This document shows, in pieces, positions 50,463 to 59,693 of a stretch of 64,000 bases of DNA. Made by a program: the position numbers and the translations under genes. Numbering within the stretch: the first letter of the stretch is position 1; each line of letters begins with the position of its first letter. The notes beneath the pieces were generated by a model that did no database searches, was not told where the DNA came from, and worked only from the letters and a program-made list of their open reading frames with translations. This DNA is from Pseudomonas costantinii (GTDB lineage: Bacteria; Pseudomonadota; Gammaproteobacteria; Pseudomonadales; Pseudomonadaceae), in NCBI RefSeq assembly GCF_001870435.1, contig NZ_MDDR01000035.1, positions 124,001-188,000 of the forward strand, written 5' to 3'.

Positions 50463-51461
50463 GTGAATAGCCAGGGTCCCCAACAGCACAGCATTACCGA
50501 GGCGGCTGCCGATTGGGCGGTGCGCCTGCACGCCGGTGCCCTGACCGACCAGGAGCAGGCCGAGCTGCAACATTGGATCGCCTGCGACAGCCGCCACGAA
50601 GCGGCGTTGCGCTTTGCCGAGCAGACGTGGGCCGCCTTGGGCGAGGTGCATCAGGAGGCGCCGGTGCGCCGCCAGCGTTCGTCTTCGGCGGCGTTGCCCG
50701 TGCGCCGGTCCAAGCGGCGCAGGCCATGGCAACGCGTGGCCGCGGTTGCGCTGGTTGTGGTGGTGGCGGGCATTGGCTGGGTACGCGGGCCGGATGCGTT
50801 GTTACGCATGCAGGCCGACTACGTCACCCAGAAGGGCGAAGTACGCACGGTGCTGCTGGCCGATGGCAGCAAGGTGGAGCTGGATTCCGCCAGCGCCATT
50901 CGCCTGGACTACGACGGCGTACAGCGGCGCGTCAGCCTGATTCAGGGTTCGGCGATTTTCGACGTGGCGCCCATGGTGGGCGAGGAAACACGGCCATTCG
51001 TGGTGCAAAGCGCCGGTGGGCAGGCCCGCGCGTTGGGCACGCGGTTTGTGGTCGAGCGTGAGGGTGATCGCCAGGCCTGGGTTGGCGTGTTGCAACACAG
51101 CGTCGAAGTTTCTCTACAAGCCATACCGAAAAAAGGCCCGACCGAGCGAGTACTCAAGGAGGGACAGGCCGCACGCTACAGTCCTCAGGACGGCGTAGTA
51201 CCCCTGGATCCATTCGATGTGGAGCGCGCCACCAGTTGGCGGCGCGGCGTGTTGATCTTTGATCGACTGCCGTTGGCCAAGGTTATCGAACAACTCAACC
51301 GCTATCGCCCAGGGCGCGTGGTGTTGGCCGACTCAGCCTTGGGCGATCGCGAAGTCAGCGGGGTGTTCCGACTCGACATGCTCGACACGGCCCTCGGCAC
51401 CTTGACCCAGGAACTTCAAGTGCAACGCTTGGACCTGGCAGGCCTCAGCCTGATCTATTGA
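50463..51461 (+). CDS. hasS: FecR-type anti-sigma/sensor protein HasS
   Basis: Inner-membrane regulator of HasI, 332 residues, starting at GTG 50463. The N-terminal cytoplasmic domain (ITEAAADWAVRLHAGALTDQ, to about residue 80) binds the sigma factor. One membrane helix (VAAVALVVVVAGIGWV) follows a basic SKRRRPW. The periplasmic FecR domain (about 120-220) and C-terminal part receive the signal from the HasR N-terminus. It is 63 bases after hasI, with a stem-loop just after its stop. Confidence 0.93.
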   Translation: MNSQGPQQHSITEAAADWAVRLHAGALTDQEQAELQHWIACDSRHEAALRFAEQTWAALGEVHQEAPVRRQRSSSAALPVRRSKRRRPWQRVAAVALVVVVAGIGWVRGPDALLRMQADYVTQKGEVRTVLLADGSKVELDSASAIRLDYDGVQRRVSLIQGSAIFDVAPMVGEETRPFVVQSAGGQARALGTRFVVEREGDRQAWVGVLQHSVEVSLQAIPKKGPTERVLKEGQAARYSPQDGVVPLDPFDVERATSWRRGVLIFDRLPLAKVIEQLNRYRPGRVVLADSALGDREVSGVFRLDMLDTALGTLTQELQVQRLDLAGLSLIY

Positions 51462-51466
51462 TGACC

Positions 51467-51490
51467 CGGTGGGAGAGCGCCCTCCCACCG
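51467..51490 (+). terminator. Stem-loop between hasS and hasR
   Basis: CGGTGGGAG (51467-51475) pairs with CTCCCACCG (51482-51490) around a 6-base loop, 5 bases after the hasS stop. No T-tract directly follows. It probably separates the hasIS and hasR transcripts. Confidence 0.65.
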
Positions 51491-51561
51491 CCCGCGACCC
51501 CCTTTCCTAAAAACTTTCAAAAAAATCTTACTGACTTCCCGCGCCTCGCACGTCTTCCTAG

Positions 51562-51579
51562 GTGAGAAGTATTCGCATA
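51562..51579. promoter_or_regulatory. Fur-like box upstream of hasR
   Basis: GTGAGAAGTATTCGCATA matches ATGAGAATTATTCTCATT at 14 of 18 positions. It lies 32 bases before the hasR start and implies direct iron control in addition to HasI. Confidence 0.6.
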
Positions 51580-51611
51580 AACAAAAATGCATAGCGCAGG
51601 GAAGACCAGAA

Positions 51612-54368
51612 ATGCCAGCACTCACCAAGGGGCGTATCGCCGGAAGTCGGTTAGCCCTGGCCATTCACTTGGGCGTGTTCACCGTAGCGGCTCCGGCGTA
51701 CGCCGCACAGCCTCAAGCGGGCGCCGCCCAACCTGCCGTGATGATGTTCGATGTGCCTGCGCAATCCCTTGGCAGTGCCGTATTGGCCTTCGCCGACCAA
51801 GCCGGCCTGCAAGTGTTGTTCGACAGCCCGCGCCTGCAAGGCCTGAGCAGCACCGCGCTCAAAGGCCGCTTCAGCGTGCAGGAAGGCCTGGGCCGTTTAC
51901 TCGGTGGCGCGCCGGTGGAATACCGCTTTACCGGCGAACGCCAAGTGACCCTCAATCGCGTCGCTGCCGACCACGACGGCGCCATGACCGTGGGCACCAC
52001 CACCATCACTGGCAACACCAACGGTCAAGCCAGTGACTGGGTGTATCAAACCCCAAAGTCCGTGGCGGTGATCAGCCGTGACATGATCGATAAACGCCCG
52101 CCCCGTCACGCCGCCGACATGCTCGAAGAAACCGCGGGCGTGTACACCGCCGTCAACCAGCGCGATCCTGGCCTGTCGGTGAACATCCGCGGTGTGCAGG
52201 ACTACGGCCGCGTGAACATGAACATCGACGGCATGCGCCAGAACTTCAACGTCAACGGCCATCAGCAGCGCAACGGCACGATGTTGATCGACCCGGAATT
52301 CATCTCCAGCATCGAGATCGACAAAGGCAGCCAGTCAGGGCAGGGCGGGGCGGCGGTGTTGGGCGGGATTGCGTCGTTCAAGACCCTGGAAGCCAGTGAG
52401 TTTCTCAAAGACGGTAAAGAGATCGGCGGACGCTTTCGCGCAGGCAGCGGCATCGGCGAGCTGGGTAACGGGACTTACTTCAATGGCAGCGGTGTGTTTG
52501 CCTTTGGTGATGAGCGTGGCGATGTATTGCTGGGTTACAGCGAGCGGCACTTCGGTGACTACCGAGGAGGACGCAACAACGACCAAAACCTGGGTACTAA
52601 CCTGCGTGCCAGGAAATATGCTCCGGCTGCATTCGACCATTGGCTGAACAGCGAAGTTGGGGATTCGGGCAGCGTAACCCGTTCGCAAATGCTCAAGTTC
52701 GGGCTGAACCTGCCCAATGATCAGCGGGTGCAGTTGAGCTATCTGGAGAGCGACACTGACAGCAACGATACCTGGGGCTATATCTCTCAGGATCTCCAAA
52801 GTAACTATTATTTGCGCAACAGCAAAAACAACCTGAACGCAAAAAACGTTGCGCTGGATTATCGCTATACGCCGGATAACCCGTTGATCGACTTCAAGGC
52901 CAAGGCGTATTTCGTCACTACCCAGGAAGACCGTGCCAATGCGCCGAATACGGCGTCAGTGAGTTCGGGAAATTACACCTCCGGCTACACCGACCATTTT
53001 CAAACCGATACCTGGGGCCTGCAGGCTGACAACACCTCGCGCTTTGACTTTGACGCCTTTGGCCATGTGCGTTGGAACTACGGTGTGGAGGTGTATCAGG
53101 ACACGTTCAAGCCACACAGCAACAAGGTTGAGTCGACCAATGGCGCCAGCGGTGTGTTGCCGTATGTTGAAGGTGCCAACCCAATCGGCAAGCGAACCAT
53201 CGATAGCCTGTTTAACAACCTGCAGTACGAATACGACGGCTGGCTGACGCTCGATGCCGGCCTGCGTTACGACCGTTACCGACTGGAAGGCGAAACCGGG
53301 ATGACGCTCTACAAGCGCCCTGCGATTGCCAGCAGTGTTGAGGGTGCCCGGCGTGTCGACGAGGTGTTTGATATTGATCGGGAGGAAGGCCGGTTCTCCC
53401 CAACGTTTGGTATCGGCATCAAGCCCGGCCTCGACTGGTTGCAGCTCTATGCCCGTTGGGGCAAAGGCTGGCGCCCGCCGGCGGTCACGGAAACCTTCAT
53501 GACCGGCCGACCCCACGGCGGGGCTTCGGGGGAGCGGGTATTTCCCAATCCCTTCCTCAAGCCCGAGGAGTCGCGAGACTGGGAAATGGGCGTCAATGTG
53601 TTCAAGGAATCGTTGTTCTTCAATGACGATAGGCTGGGGATAAAAGTGGCCTACTTTGATACCCGGATAGAGAACTTCTCGTTCCTCAATCACAGCGTCA
53701 CATTGCCCGAGACTAACGTGGGCGGCTTTACCGGGATCATGGCGTACACCAACAACCTGAACCCCACACGTTTTCGCGGTATGGAATACCAACTCAACTA
53801 CGACATGGGCCGCGCGTATACCAACTTGAGTTACACCCACATGATTGGCAGTAACGAGTTCTGCTCCAAGAACTATTACATGGGTGGCGCGAAGAAAAGG
53901 GGCAAGACGCTCAGCTCAAAATATGAGCGTTACACCCGCCCCAATGGCACTAGCGGCCTGCGCCTGGTCAGCACCTACGAGTGGCTGGATGACACCGCTG
54001 CGAATGACAAGGAAAGCTGCGGCCGCATTATGGGCAACGCCACCTATATGCCGGCTGACCGCGGCTCCTTGACCGTGGGCGCGCGGTTCCTGGACAAGCG
54101 CCTGGATACCGGAATGCGCGTGCGCTACAGCTCCGGCAACGGTGAAAACCTGAACAACCAGGGCTACGACTTCATCGACCAGGCCATGTGGCCCAAGTAC
54201 ACGGTGTACGACCTGTACGCCAGTTACTGGATGACCGACCACTTGAACATTGCCCTGGCCCTGGAAAACGCCACTGACGAAGCCTATTTCGTCGCCATGG
54301 GTGATGCCAACAACCTGAGCCTGGCCCGGGGCCGCACCTTGAGTGGAATGCTCGAATACAAATTCTGA
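51612..54368 (+). CDS. hasR: TonB-dependent heme/hemophore receptor HasR
   Basis: Outer-membrane receptor of 918 residues taking heme from HasA. It has a signal peptide (to about 32, ending AAPAYA), then an STN signalling domain (about 45-120, FDVPAQSLGSAVLAFADQAG) that talks to HasS. A plug follows (about 135-260, SVAVISRDMIDKRPPRHAAD and VNIRGVQDYGRVNMNIDGMR), then a 22-strand barrel ending in Phe (LSGMLEYKF). The heme-receptor loop WRPPAVTETF...PHGG...NPFLKPEESRDWE corresponds to the FRAP-His-NPNL region. Confidence 0.96.
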   Translation: MPALTKGRIAGSRLALAIHLGVFTVAAPAYAAQPQAGAAQPAVMMFDVPAQSLGSAVLAFADQAGLQVLFDSPRLQGLSSTALKGRFSVQEGLGRLLGGAPVEYRFTGERQVTLNRVAADHDGAMTVGTTTITGNTNGQASDWVYQTPKSVAVISRDMIDKRPPRHAADMLEETAGVYTAVNQRDPGLSVNIRGVQDYGRVNMNIDGMRQNFNVNGHQQRNGTMLIDPEFISSIEIDKGSQSGQGGAAVLGGIASFKTLEASEFLKDGKEIGGRFRAGSGIGELGNGTYFNGSGVFAFGDERGDVLLGYSERHFGDYRGGRNNDQNLGTNLRARKYAPAAFDHWLNSEVGDSGSVTRSQMLKFGLNLPNDQRVQLSYLESDTDSNDTWGYISQDLQSNYYLRNSKNNLNAKNVALDYRYTPDNPLIDFKAKAYFVTTQEDRANAPNTASVSSGNYTSGYTDHFQTDTWGLQADNTSRFDFDAFGHVRWNYGVEVYQDTFKPHSNKVESTNGASGVLPYVEGANPIGKRTIDSLFNNLQYEYDGWLTLDAGLRYDRYRLEGETGMTLYKRPAIASSVEGARRVDEVFDIDREEGRFSPTFGIGIKPGLDWLQLYARWGKGWRPPAVTETFMTGRPHGGASGERVFPNPFLKPEESRDWEMGVNVFKESLFFNDDRLGIKVAYFDTRIENFSFLNHSVTLPETNVGGFTGIMAYTNNLNPTRFRGMEYQLNYDMGRAYTNLSYTHMIGSNEFCSKNYYMGGAKKRGKTLSSKYERYTRPNGTSGLRLVSTYEWLDDTAANDKESCGRIMGNATYMPADRGSLTVGARFLDKRLDTGMRVRYSSGNGENLNNQGYDFIDQAMWPKYTVYDLYASYWMTDHLNIALALENATDEAYFVAMGDANNLSLARGRTLSGMLEYKF

Positions 54369-54400
54369 TTGAGTGCGCGAGTTGCGCAATCAATAAACGG

Positions 54401-54422
54401 TTTTGCCCAAGGGTGGGCAAAA
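54401..54422 (+). terminator. Stem-loop between hasR and hasA
   Basis: TTTTGCCCA (54401-54409) pairs with TGGGCAAAA (54414-54422) around an AGGG loop, 32 bases after the hasR stop and 53 before hasA. It is likely an attenuator or mRNA processing/stability element. Confidence 0.65.
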
Positions 54423-54475
54423 AGTGCGCCGGAGCGCGTGCTGATCAATAGCGTTGTTTATAACGAGGTTTAGTG

Positions 54476-55093
54476 ATGACTATTTCTGTTAATTACGAGT
54501 CGGCTCTCGGTTCTATCTCGCTGTCGGACTACCTGACGGATTGGGCTCTGGGCTTCAAGACCGCAGGTCACGGCACCGGTAATACCGGTGGCTTCAGCAA
54601 CGGCACGTTCAGCGGCGACCAGTACTCGACTCACGGTGCCAACGGTTCCGAGTACGCGTTCATTGCCGACAGCAACACCAGCAACGGCCTGCACTACGTG
54701 TTCAATCCGACCCTGCCTGCCTCGGACAACCAGAACCACTACCTGTGGGGCAACCTGGATAACGTCGAGCTGGGCCAGGGCTTGAGCGGCGGCAGTGGCA
54801 GTGATTTCGCACTGGATGGCTACAAGGTCGCCTTCAATGGCCTGGACCTGACCGCTGCCGAAGGCGCCGGCCGTGCGGGCAATGCCGTACAGGACGTGAT
54901 CTTCAACCTGATGAAAGGCAATGTTGCCGGTCTCGAAACCGTGCTCAACAACCTGCTGGACGACTTCGGCCTGTCCACTGCCTCGACCTTCGACCAACTG
55001 GCCGCTGCCGGTCTGGGTCACGCGACTCCATCCGCTGACGTCGCCTTGGTCGGCGTACAAGACGTGGCGCAGGACTGGGCACTCGCTGCCTGA
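54476..55093 (+). CDS. hasA: Secreted heme-binding hemophore HasA
   Basis: Extracellular hemophore of 205 residues with no N-terminal signal peptide. The axial heme ligands are His32 (KTAGHGTG) and Tyr74 (GLHYVF), equivalent to His32/Tyr75 of other HasA proteins. A few extra residues (NPTLPASDNQNHYLWG) follow the Tyr. The C-terminal DVAQDWALAA is the type I secretion signal. ATG 54476 has GAGG 8 bases upstream; the GTG just before it is a worse start. Two stem-loops separate it from hasD. Confidence 0.97.
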   Translation: MTISVNYESALGSISLSDYLTDWALGFKTAGHGTGNTGGFSNGTFSGDQYSTHGANGSEYAFIADSNTSNGLHYVFNPTLPASDNQNHYLWGNLDNVELGQGLSGGSGSDFALDGYKVAFNGLDLTAAEGAGRAGNAVQDVIFNLMKGNVAGLETVLNNLLDDFGLSTASTFDQLAAAGLGHATPSADVALVGVQDVAQDWALAA

Positions 55094-55113
55094 AGCGCTG
55101 CTGCATGAAAAAA

Positions 55114-55192
55114 GCGAATGGAAGATCACTCTCCCATTCGCCGCATTACACCACCGTCGCCAAGCCTTCTAACTCTTCAAGCGACGGTGGTG
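55114..55192 (+). terminator. Tandem stem-loops between hasA and hasD
   Basis: Stem 1 is GCGAATGG (55114-55121) with CCATTCGC (55134-55141). Stem 2 is CACCACCGTCGC (55149-55160) with GCGACGGTGGTG (55181-55192), a perfect 12-bp pair. No T-tract follows. They could protect the hasA mRNA 3' end and reduce read-through into the exporter genes. Confidence 0.7.
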
Positions 55193-55265
55193 CCAAATTC
55201 TGCGGAGCGCCGTATTGCCTGTCAACGCTGCGGCGCCCCTCGCTTAACCCCACGAGAATTCCCCG

Positions 55266-57008
55266 ATGCGCCACGCCGGCAACGAAACCCTGGCCGCCCT
55301 CACGGCCTATAAAAGTGGCTTCTTCAACATCGGCCTGTTCTCGGCGGTGATCAACCTGCTGATGCTGGCCCCGGCGATTTACATGCTGCAGGTGTACGAC
55401 CGGGTGCTGGCCTCGGGCAATCAGATGACCCTGCTGATGCTGACGTTGATGATCCTCGGCCTGTTCGGCCTGATGGGCGCGTTGGAGTGGGTGCGCAGCC
55501 AGGTGGTGATCCGCCTCGGCACGCAAATGGATATGCGCTTGAACCAGCGGGTGTACGACGCCGCGTTCGAAGCGCAACTCAAGGGCGGCACCCAAGCGGC
55601 GGGCCAGGCGTTGCATGACTTGACCACCTTGCGTCAGTTCGCCACCGGCCAGGCACTGTTCGCGTTTTTTGATGCGCCGTGGTTCCCGGTGTACCTGTTG
55701 GTGATCTTCCTGTTCCACCCCTGGCTCGGGCTGTTGGCCTTGGGCGGAGCGGTGATTCTGATCGCGCTGGCGTGGATCAACCATCACGTCAGCCAGGCGC
55801 CGATGGCTCAGGCCAGCCAACTGTCGATCAGCGCCAGCCAGCAAGCCACGGCCAACCTGCGCAATGCCGACACCATCGAAGCCATGGGCATGCTCGCCAC
55901 GTTACGCGAGCGTTGGTTCAACCAGCATCAGGCGTTTCTCGCCCAGCAGAACCTGGCCAGTGAAAAGACCGCTGCCGTCACCGCCTGGTCCAAGGGCGTG
56001 CGCCTGGCGTTGCAGTCGCTGGTGCTGGGTTTGGGCGCGTTGCTGGCGGTGCAGGGCGATATCACGCCGGGGATGATGATTGCGGGCTCGATCCTGATGG
56101 GCCGGGTGCTGAGCCCCATCGATCAGTTGATCGGCGTGTGGAAGCAATGGAGTTCAGCGCGCCTGGCATACGAGCGACTATCGCACATGCTGGCGGCCAA
56201 CCCGGCGCGACCAGCACGTATGAACTTGCCGGTGCCCAAGGGCCAACTGACCGTGGAGCAGGTCAGCGCCTGTGCGCCCGGCAATCGTCGGCCGGCAGTC
56301 AGCAACCTGGGTTTCAGTTTGCCTGCGGGTGAGGTGCTGGGCGTGATCGGCCCATCGGGTTGCGGTAAATCCACCTTGGCCCGCGTGCTGGTGGGCGCGT
56401 GGGCACCGCTGGCCGGCAAGGTGCGCCTGGACGGCGCGGACCTGACCCAATGGGACAAGCAGCAGCTCGGTCCACACATCGGCTATTTGCCTCAAGACAT
56501 TCAGTTATTCGCGGGCAGCATCGCAGAAAACATCGCGCGGTTTGCCGAGGTGGAGGCCGACAAAGTCCTCGCTGCCGCGCAGATGGCTGGCGTCCATGAA
56601 CTGATCCTGCAACTGCCCCAGGGCTACGACACCCAACTGGGAGAGGGCGGTGCCGGTTTGTCCGGTGGCCAGAAACAGCGCGTGGCCCTGGCGCGTGCGC
56701 TCTACGGTCTGCCCGCGCTGATCGTGCTGGATGAACCCAACGCCAACCTCGACGAGGTGGGAGAGCAAGCCTTGCTCCAGGCGATCGCCCAGCTCAAGCA
56801 GCAACGCCGCACGGTGATTTTGATTACCCACAAAGCCAACGTGCTGAGCCTCACCGATCAGTTGCTGATCCTCAAGGACGGCCAATTGCAAGCCTTCGGC
56901 CCGACCGCACGGGTACTCGAAGCGCGACAGAAACACGCCGCGCCGGTGACCAAGCCAGTGTCGACCATGAGCATGAGCTACCGGCTCGGTGAAGGAAAAC
57001 AGGCATGA
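55266..57008 (+). CDS. hasD: Type I secretion ABC transporter HasD
   Basis: Inner-membrane ATPase/permease of 580 residues of the PrtD/HasD family that powers HasA export. The membrane domain (about 20-300) is followed by the nucleotide-binding domain. Walker A is GPSGCGKST (362-370), the signature LSGGQKQR starts at 465, Walker B ends at Asp489-Glu490 (LIVLDEPNANLD), and the switch His is in VILITHK. It lacks the N-terminal peptidase-like domain, as expected for this branch. It overlaps hasE by an ATGA. Confidence 0.96.
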   Translation: MRHAGNETLAALTAYKSGFFNIGLFSAVINLLMLAPAIYMLQVYDRVLASGNQMTLLMLTLMILGLFGLMGALEWVRSQVVIRLGTQMDMRLNQRVYDAAFEAQLKGGTQAAGQALHDLTTLRQFATGQALFAFFDAPWFPVYLLVIFLFHPWLGLLALGGAVILIALAWINHHVSQAPMAQASQLSISASQQATANLRNADTIEAMGMLATLRERWFNQHQAFLAQQNLASEKTAAVTAWSKGVRLALQSLVLGLGALLAVQGDITPGMMIAGSILMGRVLSPIDQLIGVWKQWSSARLAYERLSHMLAANPARPARMNLPVPKGQLTVEQVSACAPGNRRPAVSNLGFSLPAGEVLGVIGPSGCGKSTLARVLVGAWAPLAGKVRLDGADLTQWDKQQLGPHIGYLPQDIQLFAGSIAENIARFAEVEADKVLAAAQMAGVHELILQLPQGYDTQLGEGGAGLSGGQKQRVALARALYGLPALIVLDEPNANLDEVGEQALLQAIAQLKQQRRTVILITHKANVLSLTDQLLILKDGQLQAFGPTARVLEARQKHAAPVTKPVSTMSMSYRLGEGKQA

Positions 57009-58315
57009 GCCAGATCAAAGTCGTGCCGAATAATGTGTTGGCGCTGGATGACAAAAAATACTCGCGCCTGGGCTGGCTGCTGGTGCTCGGTGGTTTTGCC
57101 GGGTTCCTCGGTTGGGCGGCATTGGCGCCGTTGGACAAGGGCGTGGCCGTGTCCGGCAAAGTGATGGTCTCGGGCCATCGCAAGACCGTGCAGCATCCTT
57201 CCGGCGGCATCGTTGAGCGCATCGACGTGCGTGAGGGTGATGTGGTCAGCGCGGGTCAGGTGTTGCTGCGTTTGAAGGAAACGCCGTTGCGTGGGCAGAT
57301 GCAGTCCCTGCGCAGCCAGTACCTGGCGTCACTTGCCAGCGAAGCGCGTTTGAGTGCGGAAAGCGAAGGGTTGTCAGCCATCGACTTTGGCCCTGAACTG
57401 CTCAATGAACCGGATGCCGCCAACACCCTGAGTTTGCAGCGGCAACTGTTCGCCAGCCGCGCCCAGGCATTGGCCACCGAGCAACAAGGCCTGCGTGAAA
57501 CCATCGCCGGGGCCGAGGCGCAGTTGCGTGGCACGCGGGATTCCCAGGCGAGCAAAGTCCAGCAACGTGCGGCGCTGAATGAGCAACTGCAAGGCCTGCG
57601 TGAATTGGCCCGCGATGGCTATATCCCACGTAATCGCCTGCTCGACAGCGAGCGCCTGTACGCCCAGATCGACGGCACCATCGCCGAGGATTTTGGCCGC
57701 ATTGGCCAGTTGCAGCGCCAGGTTCTCGAGCTGCGTTTGCGCATTCGTCAACTCGGCGAAGACTTCCAGAAAGACCTGCGCAGCCAGTTGGCCGACACCC
57801 GCACCCGCAGCGATGACCTGCGCAATCGCCTGGCCTCCGCCGAGTTTGAACTGGCCAACAGCCTGATACGCGCGCCCGCTTCCGGCGTGGTGGTGGGGCT
57901 GGACGTGTACACCGAAGGCGGCGTGATCAAACCTGGCCAGGCGCTGATGGACATCGTGCCCCAGGGCGAGCCGCTGCTGGTGGAAGCGCGGGTGCCCGTG
58001 CAGATGGTCGACAAGGTGCACCCGGGCTTGCCGGTGGAGCTGCTGTTCTCGGCATTCAACCAAGCCACTACGCCACGGGTGGCCGGTGAGGTGATGCTGG
58101 TCTCGGCGGATCGCCAGGTCGATGAGCGCACCGATGAGCCCTATTACACCTTGCGCGCTCAGGTCAGCGCGGCGGGCATGCAGCAACTGAGCGGCGTGCA
58201 GATTCGCCCAGGCATGCCGGTGGAAACCTTCGTTAAAACCGGCGAGCGCTCGATGCTTAACTACCTGTTCAAACCGTTGCTGGATCGCACCCATATGGCG
58301 TTGGTGGAAGAATGA
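57005..58315 (+). CDS. hasE: Type I secretion membrane-fusion protein HasE
   Basis: HlyD-family adaptor of 436 residues joining HasD to the outer-membrane channel. It has a short cytoplasmic N-terminus, one membrane helix (LGWLLVLGGFAGFLGWAAL, about 21-39), and a lipoyl/barrel-sandwich motif (VQHPSGGIVERIDVREGDVV). A long alpha-hairpin coiled coil spans about 95-290. The beta-barrel half has IRAPASGVVVGLDVYTEGGV and GMPVETFVKTGERSMLNYL near the end. Start and stop overlap hasD and hasF. Confidence 0.96.
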   Translation: MSQIKVVPNNVLALDDKKYSRLGWLLVLGGFAGFLGWAALAPLDKGVAVSGKVMVSGHRKTVQHPSGGIVERIDVREGDVVSAGQVLLRLKETPLRGQMQSLRSQYLASLASEARLSAESEGLSAIDFGPELLNEPDAANTLSLQRQLFASRAQALATEQQGLRETIAGAEAQLRGTRDSQASKVQQRAALNEQLQGLRELARDGYIPRNRLLDSERLYAQIDGTIAEDFGRIGQLQRQVLELRLRIRQLGEDFQKDLRSQLADTRTRSDDLRNRLASAEFELANSLIRAPASGVVVGLDVYTEGGVIKPGQALMDIVPQGEPLLVEARVPVQMVDKVHPGLPVELLFSAFNQATTPRVAGEVMLVSADRQVDERTDEPYYTLRAQVSAAGMQQLSGVQIRPGMPVETFVKTGERSMLNYLFKPLLDRTHMALVEE

Positions 58316-59628
58316 AGGCGCTGTTTTTTATCCTGTGTTGCAGCTGTGCACCGGCCGCGCACGCCTTGGGTTTATTGGATGCCTATGACCTTGCCCTACG
58401 CAACGATCCGACGTTTCAGGCGGCGATCCAGGCGCGTGAGGCCGGTGAAGAGAATCGTGTGATCGGCCGCGCGGGGCTGCTTCCGAACTTGTCGTGGAGC
58501 TACAACAACTCGCGTAACGAGTCCGAAGTGACGGCGGGCAATGCCACCAGCGACCGGGATTACCGCAGCTACGCCTCGACCCTGACCTTGCAGCAACCGC
58601 TGCTGGATTACGAAGCTTACGCGCGCTTTCGCCAGGGTACCGCGCAAGCGCTGATGGCTGACGAGCGCTTTCGCAGTCAAAGCCAGGAACTGGCCGTTCG
58701 CGTGCTCAGTGCCTACAGCCAGGCCTTGCTGGCTCAGGAACGGATCGAGTTGAGCCGCGCGCAGAAACGCGCATTTGCCGAACGCCTGCAGCTCAATGAA
58801 CGCCTGCTCAAAGGCGGGGAAGGTACACGCACCGATGTACTGGAAACCCAAGCGCGGTTGAGCCTGGCCCAGGCCGAAGAGATTGAGTCATTGGATGCCC
58901 AGGACAGTGCCCTGCGCGAGCTGGAAGCCATCGTCGGCCAACCGCTGCAAGTCGAAGAGCTGGCGCCGCTGACCCGCCAATTCAATATCCCGCCGCTGGA
59001 GCCCAACCGTTTCGACACCTGGCGTGAGTTGGCCATGGCCAACAACCCGGAGCTCAAATCCCAGCACCACGCCCTGGACGTTGCCGAGTACGAAGTGGAG
59101 CGCAAGCGCGCCGGCCACTTGCCCAAGGTCAGCCTGTACGCCAGCAGTCGCCAGACCCGTTCCGATTCAGAAAGTAGTTATAACCAGAAGTACGACACCA
59201 ACAGCGTCGGTATCCAGGTCAGCCTGCCGCTGTTTGCCGGTGGCTCGGTTTCGGCCTCTACGCGACAGGCGGCGAATCAGCTGTCCCAGGCTCAATACGA
59301 GTTGGATGCGCATACCGCCACCACGCTGGTGGAGCTGCGCAAGCAATTTAACCTCAATACCAGCGGTGCCGCGAAAGTGCGCGCCTATGAAATGGCTGTC
59401 AGCTCCGCCACTGCCCTGGTGACGGCGACCCAGAAAAGCGTCAGTGGCGGTGAGCGGGTCAACCTGGACGTGTTGGACGCCGAACAACAACTGTTCACCG
59501 CCCGCCGAGATTTGGCGAATGCACGGCATGCGTATTTGTTGGCGAGGATTCAGTTGAAGTATTACGCGGGGTTGCTCAGCGAGCAGGACTTGCAGGCGTT
59601 GGCGGGGTATTTCCAGCCGTCGGCATGA
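58312..59628 (+). CDS. hasF: TolC-family outer-membrane channel HasF
   Basis: Outer-membrane efflux protein of 438 residues with signal peptide MKALFFILCCSCAPAAHA. Two TolC repeats are visible: LLDAYDLALRNDPTFQAAIQ to about residue 210, and ELAMANNPELKSQHHALDVA onward with VGIQVSLPLFAGGSVSASTR. It completes the HasDEF exporter and overlaps hasE by an ATGA. No hasB (TonB-like) gene follows in this window. Confidence 0.94.
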   Translation: MKALFFILCCSCAPAAHALGLLDAYDLALRNDPTFQAAIQAREAGEENRVIGRAGLLPNLSWSYNNSRNESEVTAGNATSDRDYRSYASTLTLQQPLLDYEAYARFRQGTAQALMADERFRSQSQELAVRVLSAYSQALLAQERIELSRAQKRAFAERLQLNERLLKGGEGTRTDVLETQARLSLAQAEEIESLDAQDSALRELEAIVGQPLQVEELAPLTRQFNIPPLEPNRFDTWRELAMANNPELKSQHHALDVAEYEVERKRAGHLPKVSLYASSRQTRSDSESSYNQKYDTNSVGIQVSLPLFAGGSVSASTRQAANQLSQAQYELDAHTATTLVELRKQFNLNTSGAAKVRAYEMAVSSATALVTATQKSVSGGERVNLDVLDAEQQLFTARRDLANARHAYLLARIQLKYYAGLLSEQDLQALAGYFQPSA

Positions 59629-59639
59629 AATACACAAAT

Positions 59640-59677
59640 CCCCCTTTAGGCGCTGGCAAGCCAGCTCCTAAAGGGGG
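59640..59677. terminator. Bidirectional terminator with REP-type loop
   Basis: CCCCCTTTAGG (59640-59650) pairs with CCTAAAGGGGG (59667-59677). The loop CGCTGGCAAGCCAGCT itself is the REP core palindrome. It lies between the convergent hasF and trmA genes. Confidence 0.75.
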
Positions 59678-59693
59678 GCGGTGTCCGGCAAGT

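Noticed and set aside
59629..59693. Search for hasB after hasF
   Set aside because: Only a terminator palindrome and the convergent trmA follow; the TonB-like partner must be elsewhere or supplied by a general TonB.
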